A stretch of 49,131 nucleotides of DNA, from assembly GCA_947467395.1 (NCBI GenBank), contig CANIIC010000008.1, positions 1-49,131 of the forward strand. The letters run 5' to 3'. Under the pieces are notes generated by a model that was given only the letters and a program-made list of their open reading frames with translations, was not told the origin of the DNA and did no database searches. Positions 1 to 6,675 of this stretch are shown here, one piece after another (position 1 is the stretch's first letter; the number at the start of each line of letters is the position of its first letter). Origin of the DNA: Bryobacterales bacterium. Its GTDB lineage: Bacteria; Acidobacteriota; Terriglobia; Bryobacterales; Bryobacteraceae. Both the position numbers and the translations under genes were made by a program.

Positions 1-54
1 CTGCGCCAGCGCCGGCGCGGCCAGGATCGGCAGGAAATGGCGGCGCGTCAACAT
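1..54 (-). CDS. N-terminus of a secreted protein (partial, runs off window start)
   Basis: Only the first 18 codons are inside the window. They read MLTRRHFLPILAAPALAQ, a short basic start, a hydrophobic stretch and an Ala-x-Ala cleavage region, so this is an export signal. The paired arginines followed by a hydrophobic run resemble a Tat signal, but the full SRRxFLK consensus is not met. The start lies three bases after the pgl stop codon, so it is probably the last gene of the zwf-opcA-pgl operon. The mature product lies outside the window and its function cannot be told. Confidence 0.6.
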   Translation of the reverse strand, partial: MLTRRHFLPILAAPALAQ

Positions 55-57
55 CCG

Positions 58-738
58 TTACAAACGCGCGGCCGCAGCCTGATCGATGAACCACGTTGCC
101 TTAGTTGGATCGAGCGACGCGATCTGCGCAGGGTACTGCATCGTCTCATGCGGACAGCGCAGAATGGTGGACAGAGGCTCGGCTTTGTCGGCTCCCGTGG
201 CGAGGATGACCGTATGTCGCGCGGATTCGAGCACTGCGGGCATCAGCGTGATGCGGACCACCATACGATTGGCGACGCCCGTCAGGCTGATCAGATCGTG
301 CACCAGCGGATCCCCGGGGAACAGGCTGGCGGTGTGCGCGTCGGCACCCATGCCGCGGTGGATCACATCGAAGGGCAGGTACGGACGGATCTCGTCGGCG
401 TAGGAGCTCGCGGCGGCTTCGGGGGCTAAATCCGTGCGCACAGGATGCACGTTCGCCTTCGGCACGTCCTTCAACCACGCATCGTAGGCCAGTTTGTAGT
501 TGCTCTCGGGGTCATCGTGCGGGACGCAACGCTCGTCCACCCAGAAGATGTGCACATGCGACCAATCGAAGCCACTGCGGGCGAAGTACTCGAACATCAT
601 CCGCGGAGACTTGCCGCCGGAGATGGCAAGCGTCGCCGTGGGGCGTTGCTCGAGAGCCTCGGTGAGCAGGCGCAGGATCTCCGCGCCGCAGGCGTCGGCG
701 GCGGCGCGCGCATCAGGATACCGCTGGATGAGACTCAT
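58..738 (-). CDS. pgl: 6-phosphogluconolactonase
   Basis: This 226-residue protein hydrolyses 6-phosphogluconolactone to 6-phosphogluconate, the second step of the oxidative pentose phosphate pathway, in the cytoplasm. Visible family features are the sugar-phosphate-binding LAISGGKSPRMMFE near residues 37-50, the FWVDERCVPHDDPESNYKLA block in the middle, and the MGADAHTASLFPGD signature of the DevB/Pgl family. Its length is normal. The ATG overlaps the opcA stop by four bases (ATGA), which implies translational coupling. The order zwf-opcA-pgl makes the assignment secure. A nagB-type isomerase is the only related alternative and fits the context less well. Confidence 0.95.
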   Translation of the reverse strand: MSLIQRYPDARAAADACGAEILRLLTEALEQRPTATLAISGGKSPRMMFEYFARSGFDWSHVHIFWVDERCVPHDDPESNYKLAYDAWLKDVPKANVHPVRTDLAPEAAASSYADEIRPYLPFDVIHRGMGADAHTASLFPGDPLVHDLISLTGVANRMVVRITLMPAVLESARHTVILATGADKAEPLSTILRCPHETMQYPAQIASLDPTKATWFIDQAAAARL

Positions 739-1688
739 GCGTTCAGCACCCGTTCGTAAACGCCGTCGGCGCCCAGGATGGAGAGTTCTTCCTGCATGAG
801 CGCGGCTTCATTGATCGATGGGAGGCCGGTGCGATACTCCAGGCCTCGACCGGTGACGGAGAGCGTGTGCTCGCCGACGTGCTGGATGGTGACGTCGCCT
901 TTCGGTGTATCGAAGGTGACGGAGTAGATGCCGCGCGAGGCGTATTCTGGTTCGAGTGCGACGCGGGCCTGCGGCAGCGAGGAGCGGATCCAAGCTTCGA
1001 AGTAGCGCGCGCACGTCGTGACGGAATCCCCACCGTAGGTGATTCGGGCAGAGCGGATTTCCTTGGCGTTGATGTTGGAATCGAACAAGTGGGCCAGGAC
1101 TTCGCGCCAGCCGCTGAGGCGGGTCCAGTGCAGGTCGGCGACGCGCATGCCGTAGGCATGGAGGCGTCGCAGGCTGCGGAGGGCGGCGTCGGAATCGGAG
1201 ACGTCGTGGGTGTCGAAGATGATCTTGTCGGCCAGCGGGTACAGGTGGTGGAAGCCACCTGTTTCGGAGACCGAGGATCCACGGCACCACAACACGACCG
1301 GAAGATCGGGCACCCGCAGCGGAACCAGGAAGCGAGCCACTTCGGCGAAGCCTCCCTGCCCTGCGATGATTTCGATGCCTTCCGAACAAATCTGCTGGCG
1401 TCGCCCGAAGGGCTTCCAACATTCAGCGAAGACGCGTGCGTCGAAGTCGCCGGAGCCAGGATGGACGATGATGGCGCGGCTGGGATGCACGCGCATCACC
1501 TGGCCGGCGACCTGGCGCGCGTCGAGAGCTTCCTCAGGAGTGCGGCAGGCGACCACCAGAGTCATGGCGCAAGCGCGCAAGACTCCGGCGGATTCCGTGG
1601 GAGAGTGAATCTCCTGGGAGGCTAGATCCTCCCACTGTTTCTGCAAGTCGCGCAGGATGGATTCAGGGCGGATAGCGGTGGTGCTCAT
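735..1688 (-). CDS. opcA: OpcA-like glucose-6-phosphate dehydrogenase assembly/activator protein
   Basis: This 317-residue protein belongs to the OpcA family, known from cyanobacteria and actinobacteria as a protein needed for oligomerisation or redox control of glucose-6-phosphate dehydrogenase. No catalytic motif is expected. Family-like segments are the ACAMTLVVAC strand near residue 40, the HPSRAIIVHPG block and the LRVPDLPVVLWCRG stretch near residues 125-140. It sits between zwf and pgl, the usual place. A strong GGAGG ribosome site overlaps the zwf stop region and sets the ATG start. It ends with a four-base overlap into pgl. Whether the acidobacterial protein acts redox-dependently as in cyanobacteria is unknown. 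Confidence 0.9.
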   Translation of the reverse strand: MSTTAIRPESILRDLQKQWEDLASQEIHSPTESAGVLRACAMTLVVACRTPEEALDARQVAGQVMRVHPSRAIIVHPGSGDFDARVFAECWKPFGRRQQICSEGIEIIAGQGGFAEVARFLVPLRVPDLPVVLWCRGSSVSETGGFHHLYPLADKIIFDTHDVSDSDAALRSLRRLHAYGMRVADLHWTRLSGWREVLAHLFDSNINAKEIRSARITYGGDSVTTCARYFEAWIRSSLPQARVALEPEYASRGIYSVTFDTPKGDVTIQHVGEHTLSVTGRGLEYRTGLPSINEAALMQEELSILGADGVYERVLNA

Positions 1689-1698
1689 GCGAGCCTCC

Positions 1699-3183
1699 TT
1701 AACTGTTGCGCCACTTCAAGCCGAGACGGCCCAACATGGCGTCGGCTTCGGCGGGTCCCCAGGAACCGGGTTCGTAGTTGGGGAAGGTGAACTTGCGATT
1801 GCCCCAGTCTTCGAGGATGGGCTGAATCACTTTCCAGCTGGCCTCGACCATGTCCTGGCGCGTGTAGAGTGTGGCGTCGCCCTGCATGGCGTCCATCAGC
1901 AGCGTTTCGTAGGCTGACGGCGAACGCTCACCAAAGCTGGTGCCATAGTTGAAGTCCATCGACACGGGACGCAGGCGCATACCTTCGCCGGGTTCCTTCG
2001 ACAGGAAGCGCAGCGAGATGCCCTCTTCAGGCTGGATGCGCAGGATGAGCAGATTCGGGCGCGTGTTCGGTTCACCGGAGCCTTCGCCAAACAGCGCAAG
2101 CGGCGCGGCCTTGAACTGAATCGCGATGTCGGTAACGCGCTTCGGCAGCTTCTTGCCGCTGCGGATGAAGAACGGTACGCCAGCCCAGCGCCAGTTGTCG
2201 ACGTAGAACGTGGCGGCCGCGTAGGTATCGGTCTGCGCCTGCGGGTTCACGCCTTCTTCTTCGCGGAAGCCCTTGTACTGTCCGGCGACCGAGTAGCGCG
2301 GCACATCTTCGGGCTTCATGATGCGGATGGAGCGCAGCAGTTTGGCGCGCTCATCGCGAACGGCGTCGGATTCGAACACCGCCGAAGGTTCCATGGCGAT
2401 CGTGGCCATGACCTGCAGCAGGTGGTTCTGAATCATGTCGCGCAATGCGCCGGCTTCCTGGTAATAGGCACCGCGACCTTCGACGCCGATGGATTCGGCG
2501 GCTGTGATCTGAATTTGGCTGATGTAGCGGCGATTCCACAACGGTTCAAAGATGCCGTTGCCGAAGCGGAAACCGAAGATGTTCTGCACGGTTTCCTTGC
2601 CCAGGTAATGATCGATGCGATACGTCTCGCGCTCGGGGAAGACCTGCTGCAAGTGCTGATTCAGCGCATGGGCGCTGCTGAGATCGTGGCCGAACGGTTT
2701 TTCGACGATGATGCGCCGCCAGCCACCTTCGCAGCGGTTGAGTCCCGCTTGGCCAAGTCCATCGACGACCGTACCGTAGTAGCTGGGCTGCGTGGACAGG
2801 TAGAAGAGCATGTTCTTCTGGCCGGTCGCCTCGGCTTTGGCGGCAAGAGCGGTGTAGAGTGCCGGATCGTTCATGTCACCGGCGACGTAGTGTATGTTGC
2901 GTGAGAAGCGGTCCCAGAGTGCTGGATCGAATTCAGTGTCTTCACTGAACTGCTTCACCGAATCGCACATGCGTTCACGGAACGCTTCGTCGGTCATCGC
3001 GGTACGCGAGTTGCCGACAATGGCAAAGGATTCGGGGAGTCGCCGATCGTGGGCGAGGCGATACAGGGCCGGGAGCAGTTTGCGTTTGGTGAGATCACCA
3101 TTCGCGCCGAAGATGACAATCGCACATTCAGGCACCCGCCGCTCAAACCGCAAGGGGTCGGAGAAGGGGTTGGCAGTAGCCAT
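1699..3183 (-). CDS. zwf: Glucose-6-phosphate 1-dehydrogenase
   Basis: This 494-residue enzyme oxidises glucose 6-phosphate to 6-phosphogluconolactone with NADP, giving NADPH. The dinucleotide-binding fingerprint GANGDLTKRK is at residues 26-35 and the substrate-site signature RIDHYLGKE at residues 189-197. The EKPFGHDL block near residue 161 and the C-terminal RPNLLILRIQPEEG segment are also typical, and the length is normal. An AGGAG site lies just upstream of the ATG. It is the first gene of zwf-opcA-pgl and is only about 35 bases from a divergent degraded gene, so the promoter must lie in or very near that gap. Confidence 0.97.
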   Translation of the reverse strand: MATANPFSDPLRFERRVPECAIVIFGANGDLTKRKLLPALYRLAHDRRLPESFAIVGNSRTAMTDEAFRERMCDSVKQFSEDTEFDPALWDRFSRNIHYVAGDMNDPALYTALAAKAEATGQKNMLFYLSTQPSYYGTVVDGLGQAGLNRCEGGWRRIIVEKPFGHDLSSAHALNQHLQQVFPERETYRIDHYLGKETVQNIFGFRFGNGIFEPLWNRRYISQIQITAAESIGVEGRGAYYQEAGALRDMIQNHLLQVMATIAMEPSAVFESDAVRDERAKLLRSIRIMKPEDVPRYSVAGQYKGFREEEGVNPQAQTDTYAAATFYVDNWRWAGVPFFIRSGKKLPKRVTDIAIQFKAAPLALFGEGSGEPNTRPNLLILRIQPEEGISLRFLSKEPGEGMRLRPVSMDFNYGTSFGERSPSAYETLLMDAMQGDATLYTRQDMVEASWKVIQPILEDWGNRKFTFPNYEPGSWGPAEADAMLGRLGLKWRNS

Positions 3184-3218
3184 ATCTCCTACGGTAGCGC
3201 ACGCGGCCTCGAGATATC

Positions 3219-3597
3219 ATGAGCTTCATGCGAATCTTTGCATTTGTGCTACTCTTCGCTGGAATTGCTGCGGCCGCGGACCGGACGCTTTCATGACGGC
3301 GCCGATGCAGCGACGCATGGGAACCCGGACGGGTCGCCACAGCCGATTCGCGATCGAATGCCGGCCTCGATCGATTTCTATGACATCGATGTCTACAACC
3401 TAATCGATGTCTACAACCTAGAGGACAAGTGCCTGGAAGCCTAAGGCAGCGCGCATAACATCCGTATCTTCCGGAATCGGTGCTTCAATCACGGCCATCG
3501 GAAGTCAGAGACGCCGGGGATCTTCTCGGTCGAGACCAACACGAATTATTCGAGCTCGGACTACAGCGGCTGTCGTCAGCAATATGGCCCCCGATAG
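3219..3597 (+). pseudogene. Decayed right-handed beta-helix secreted protein
   Basis: The start encodes a clear signal peptide (MSFMRIFAFVLLFAGIAAAA) but the frame stops at 3294-3296. Another frame continues with FHDGADAATHGNPDGSPQ, then DVYNLEDKCLEA, an in-frame TAA at 3442-3444, and directly GSAHNIRIFRNRCFNHG. The last piece matches the rung pattern of right-handed parallel beta-helix proteins of acidobacteria (an 'EADGGxxNIRxxRNRCFN' type motif), so the stop replaced a codon inside a once continuous coding region. At least one frameshift, one nonsense mutation and an 18-base tandem duplication are present. Most of the original domain is gone. A short expressed secreted peptide of 25 residues is possible but unlikely to be functional. 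Confidence 0.7.
3385..3420 (+). repeat. Exact 18-base tandem duplication inside the pseudogene
   Basis: The unit atcgatgtctacaaccta occurs twice without a gap (3385-3402 and 3403-3420), giving the peptide repeat IDVYNL-IDVYNL. The copies are identical, so the duplication is recent. Being a multiple of three, it did not itself shift the frame. Confidence 0.95.
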
Positions 3598-3649
3598 GGG
3601 CAGTTCGGAACAGTTGATACTTTTCGTGGTCGGTGTGCGTCTAATGGGT

Positions 3650-3865
3650 ATGAAGAATAATCAGTCACTCCAGGATGAACTGGAAAGTGACTACCGCGCG
3701 TCCTTCCAGCAATGGGTGTCCGCGCAGGAAGATCTCCGCGAGAGCACAAATTCAGAGACCGACCGAAACAACGCGGAAGTGGTAGCAAACACAGCCTCTT
3801 CGCGCTATCGCGAGGCACGCAATCGACTGGTGGACCGGCATCCGGCACAGGCCGAAAACTTGTAA
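3650..3865 (+). CDS. Small hypothetical charged protein
   Basis: The reading frame from the ATG at 3650 gives 71 residues, MKNNQSLQDELESDYRAS onward. It is rich in Glu, Arg, Asn and Gln and likely alpha-helical, with no signal peptide or membrane segment. In-frame ATGs at 3644 and 3584 would lengthen it, the longest running back into the pseudogene; the start at 3650 gives a sequence with a natural hydrophilic beginning. I do not recognise the family. It lies between the degraded beta-helix gene and another small plus-strand gene. Confidence 0.5.
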   Translation: MKNNQSLQDELESDYRASFQQWVSAQEDLRESTNSETDRNNAEVVANTASSRYREARNRLVDRHPAQAENL

Positions 3866-4007
3866 TCCGCGCGCCAGTCCTGTACTGTTGAAGTTCATTC
3901 GCACGTAGAGTCGGCGTACAGACTTCCTGGAACCCCCTTCAAATCGGATGTAGAGAGCGGCGCAACTCCGTATCGTTTCAGGAGACGCGCCCAATAACGA
4001 GGTGCCG

Positions 4008-4172
4008 ATGGCCAGTCGAGGCCCAACTTCCTTCCAAAAGAAGCAAAAAGAGGACAAACGTCGAGAGAAGCAACGCGAGAAGCTTGCCCGACGGTTGGAA
4101 CGTAAAGATCAGCCCAATGAGGCGGAACCCGAGATTGTGGCCGGTCCACAGCCTCGTGATGAAGATTTCTAG
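4008..4172 (+). CDS. Very small basic conserved-type protein (54 aa)
   Basis: The protein starts MASRGPTSFQKKQKEDKRRE, continues with Lys/Arg/Glu-rich helix sequence to about residue 35, then has an acidic tail ending PQPRDEDF. Proteins with the same 'GPTSFQKKQKE' opening and a basic helix are, from memory, widespread as short hypothetical proteins in acidobacteria and other soil bacteria. A GAGGTG ribosome site precedes the ATG by four bases, and a strong hairpin follows the stop, so it has the marks of an expressed gene. The basic helix suggests nucleic-acid or ribosome binding, but that is inference. Confidence 0.65.
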   Translation: MASRGPTSFQKKQKEDKRREKQREKLARRLERKDQPNEAEPEIVAGPQPRDEDF

Positions 4173-4194
4173 GCGCGAGCCTATCTACCCAAAA

Positions 4195-4228
4195 GTCCGG
4201 ACACGCCCCTCACGGGGTTTGTCCGGAC
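4195..4228. terminator. Hairpin terminator between convergent genes
   Basis: The self-complementary arm gtccggac occurs at 4195-4202 and again at 4221-4228, with a smaller cccc/gggg stem inside. A T-rich stretch follows on the plus side. It lies between the 54-residue gene and the convergent secreted-protein gene and probably serves both. Confidence 0.75.
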
Positions 4229-4250
4229 ATTTCATTTTCAGGGCTGTTGC

Positions 4251-5036
4251 TTAACGCGCGGAGCAGGCTTCCGGCTTCCACGGAGCGCCCGCAACCAACT
4301 TCTTGAAGTGGGAGCTGGTGATGAAGTCCGTGGTGAAATTCGCGGGATCGTGGACCTGCGTGGTCACGACCATCCACACGTCGTTATTGTCAGCGGTGTG
4401 GACATCGTAGTATTCGGTGAGCACGGTGTCTGCACTGTAGGGAACGCCATTCTTGCGGACATAGCCGGGCTTCAGGTTGGTGGTGACCACCTTCAGGTTG
4501 CCCGCTGGCGGCTTTCCGGCGGCAGTGACGGCGGTTTCCCACTGCGCCACAGAGTTCCCCTGCCAGGAGCGTTCCCCGGCCGCAGGAGCAGCGCCGAAGT
4601 GGAACAGGCGAGTCTGCGTGCCGGCTTCGGTTTCGACCTTCAGCGTGCTGTCATCCTGCCAGGCCACGCGAATCCGGCCGGGCTGGCGCATCACGCCTGC
4701 CGCACCGAACGCTTTGCACTGATTGCCGGCAGCTTCGTCAGCGGCCGGATCCCAGGCATTCGCCGCAGCGCGAGAAGCCTGCGTCACGGGGACGCCCAGC
4801 ATTTCGCCCTTGGGCGGCGTGACCATGCGGAACATCCAGTCTTCGGTGACCACCGAGACCCACGTGCCGGTGAGATCGATGGGCGAAGAGACCTGCGCGG
4901 ACTTGGCTTTGCCCTTGGCGCCGCCTCCCTTCCCGCCGCCACCCTTACCGGCCTGGCCGGGAGCGGAGGGGACGAAGAGGATCGCGGCGGCTACGAAGGC
5001 CGCGAAGGTGAACGAGAGAAGACGGGCTGGGCGCAA
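4251..5036 (-). CDS. Secreted protein of unknown function, paralogue of the one at 11670
   Basis: The 261-residue product has a signal peptide (about residues 1-28), a Gly/Lys-rich linker (about 30-47) and a globular domain beginning IDLTGTWVSVVTEDW. Near the C-terminus, LKPGYVRKNGVPYSADTVLT is followed by an acidic segment and DPANFTTDFITSSHF. The protein at 11670-12515 shows the same arrangement (HIKASYLRRNGAAFSEKSKMT then DPVYLEEPLIQTTNY), so both belong to one secreted family, common in acidobacteria and of unknown role. It follows the DUF6152 gene by 27 bases and is the last gene of a three-gene operon. Confidence 0.8.
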   Translation of the reverse strand: MRPARLLSFTFAAFVAAAILFVPSAPGQAGKGGGGKGGGAKGKAKSAQVSSPIDLTGTWVSVVTEDWMFRMVTPPKGEMLGVPVTQASRAAANAWDPAADEAAGNQCKAFGAAGVMRQPGRIRVAWQDDSTLKVETEAGTQTRLFHFGAAPAAGERSWQGNSVAQWETAVTAAGKPPAGNLKVVTTNLKPGYVRKNGVPYSADTVLTEYYDVHTADNNDVWMVVTTQVHDPANFTTDFITSSHFKKLVAGAPWKPEACSAR

Positions 5037-5063
5037 GATGAGTTCCTTTGAGGCGACTGAGCC

Positions 5064-5462
5064 TTATTCAACCACTTCGCCGGGACGCGTGCCCCAGCCG
5101 AAGCCATCGGATTTGCGATGCAGAGTGACCAGCGCGCCGCGGTGATCGGTCGGCGTGCGCGAGGGGTTCAAGGTAACGACAACCGCTTCGCCGGCCTTGA
5201 GAGTATCGCGCTTGATGTTCTGCTGACCCAGCGAACCGGCGCTGCGCCATTCAAGCGACCAGCGCTGCATGACGCCCTTTTCATCCGGAGCTTCCACTTG
5301 CAGGAATGAATGCGGGTTGCGCAGCAGGAGCTGCAGAATCTTGCCTTCGAGAGTAACGGTCTTGTTGCCGTCATAGGTGGCGCCCAGCGAATGGTGGGCA
5401 AACGCACCGATGGCGGACAGGAGCAGGCCGGCGGTTAGAATCGCGAAATGTTTACGCGTCAT
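5064..5462 (-). CDS. DUF6152-family secreted protein
   Basis: The 132-residue protein has a signal peptide followed by AHHSLGATYDGNKTVTLEGK, then LRNPHSFLQVEAPDEKG, EWRSAGSLGQQNIKRDTLKAGE and a final GRxxLxxxxG-like strand region. The AHHS start of the mature protein, the NPHSxxxV strand and the LKxGE turn are the hallmarks of DUF6152, small periplasmic beta-rich proteins of unknown function often found beside secreted proteins like its downstream neighbour. It starts nine bases after the metallo-hydrolase stop, so the three genes are co-transcribed. Confidence 0.85.
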   Translation of the reverse strand: MTRKHFAILTAGLLLSAIGAFAHHSLGATYDGNKTVTLEGKILQLLLRNPHSFLQVEAPDEKGVMQRWSLEWRSAGSLGQQNIKRDTLKAGEAVVVTLNPSRTPTDHRGALVTLHRKSDGFGWGTRPGEVVE

Positions 5463-5471
5463 GGGTTCTCC

Positions 5472-6533
5472 TTACTTCTTCTGGAAGCTCTTCACGATCG
5501 CTTCAATGAACGCGTCCGGAGAGCCATAAATGCCGTCGTAGTCCAGCGTGGGTTTGGCGGCTTTAATCTGGGCGAGGGTTCTACCCTTGCTGAGCAGGTC
5601 CTGCACACGGTCGCCGATGATCTGGACCATGTTGCGATAGTTGGCGACGTCACCAGAGTCCATCAGGCGGCCATGGCCGGGGATGATCATGGTGCCGCCC
5701 TGGGAGCGGAACTCCGCGATGGAGAGATCGAGGATGGCGTTCAAGCCCGCCAGGATGCCCTGGTAGCTGCCGCCTTTTTCGAGGTCGATCACCGGATACG
5801 AAGTGGGGTTCAGAATGTCACCGGCGACGATCACGTCCGAGTAGCGGAAGTAGACCATGGAGTCACCGTCGGTGTGGGCGTCGGGCTGGTACATGATCTG
5901 CACGCCTTCGCCGTTGAAGAATTCGCTCAGCTTGTACTTCGCGACGTGGAAGGTATCAGTGGGCCACTGGCTGGAATCGACCATCGTCTGGTCCTTCGAG
6001 CCGGGCTTGTTCGCGCTCATGCGGTTCAGCACGTTCTCATGCGAGATGACGTTGGCCGAGGGGGCCACGCCTACGGGCGGGAAGGTCACGCCCAGGATCT
6101 TCGAATCCTTGGGCAGTTCCGCCAGCCGAGCGTTGCCGCCCGCATGGTCCGCGTCGATGGATGTGTTGATGATGTAGCGGATCGGCTTGGGACGCGCGGG
6201 GCTGCTGATGCGCGCGTTGAGCGACGGGCTGGACCAGCCGTAGGGTGCAGCGGGGCAGCGCAGCCCCAGGCAACTGTTCGGCATCGGAGTGCCGACCACG
6301 CGGGTGGCCAGATCGAGGGAAACTTTGAGGACCCGGTCGGCCATTTCGGCTTTGCCGGAATCGACCAGAAGGATGCCGTCGTTGCCAACCGACATGGCAA
6401 TGTTGCCACCGGCGCCAACCAGCATGTAAATGTTGCCCTGAACAGGCAGGACGTGCAGGCTGGGATCGGTCGACAGTTCAACCTGACCAAAGCCCAAGGC
6501 AGCGAGGCCAAGGAATAAGGCGATACGTTTCAT
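5472..6533 (-). CDS. Secreted metallo-beta-lactamase-fold hydrolase with altered zinc site
   Basis: The 353-residue protein has a short signal peptide (MKRIALFLGLAALGFGQ) and an MBL fold: IYMLVGAGGNIAMSVGNDG, LLVDSGKA, the position of the HxHxDH motif, HTDGDSMVYF, VAGDI and IIPGHGRLMD. The first metal motif reads IINTSIDADHAGGN, so the two leading histidines of HxHxDH are Ser and Asp while the DH pair is kept. The Zn2-side ligands (D, H, D, H) therefore remain and Zn1 looks incomplete. The substrate is unknown; related proteins are annotated only as MBL-fold hydrolases. It leads the operon with DUF6152 and the secreted protein. Confidence 0.85.
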   Translation of the reverse strand: MKRIALFLGLAALGFGQVELSTDPSLHVLPVQGNIYMLVGAGGNIAMSVGNDGILLVDSGKAEMADRVLKVSLDLATRVVGTPMPNSCLGLRCPAAPYGWSSPSLNARISSPARPKPIRYIINTSIDADHAGGNARLAELPKDSKILGVTFPPVGVAPSANVISHENVLNRMSANKPGSKDQTMVDSSQWPTDTFHVAKYKLSEFFNGEGVQIMYQPDAHTDGDSMVYFRYSDVIVAGDILNPTSYPVIDLEKGGSYQGILAGLNAILDLSIAEFRSQGGTMIIPGHGRLMDSGDVANYRNMVQIIGDRVQDLLSKGRTLAQIKAAKPTLDYDGIYGSPDAFIEAIVKSFQKK

Positions 6534-6620
6534 TGAGTTTGGTGGAACGCCCCCGGAGGTTCACTTTTGCACAGCCGGAGGCACTTTTCAACTGCCGAGA
6601 GGAAGGGAGGCTGAAAAAGA

Positions 6621-6650
6621 GCGACCCCGCCTCCGAGGAAACGGGGTCGC
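6621..6650 (-). terminator. Rho-independent terminator of the CHRD gene
   Basis: A perfect nine-base stem gcgaccccg/cggggtcgc encloses a twelve-base loop. On the minus strand it is followed by tctttttc. It lies downstream of the CHRD-protein stop and upstream of the metallo-hydrolase start, separating the two transcription units. Confidence 0.9.
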
Positions 6651-6675
6651 ACAGGAGTTGAGAAACAACGGTTCC

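Noticed and set aside
5448-6518. Long plus-strand frame opposite the metallo-hydrolase
   Set aside because: Antisense shadow with a Val/Asp/Gly-rich product; the minus frame has a signal peptide and MBL motifs.
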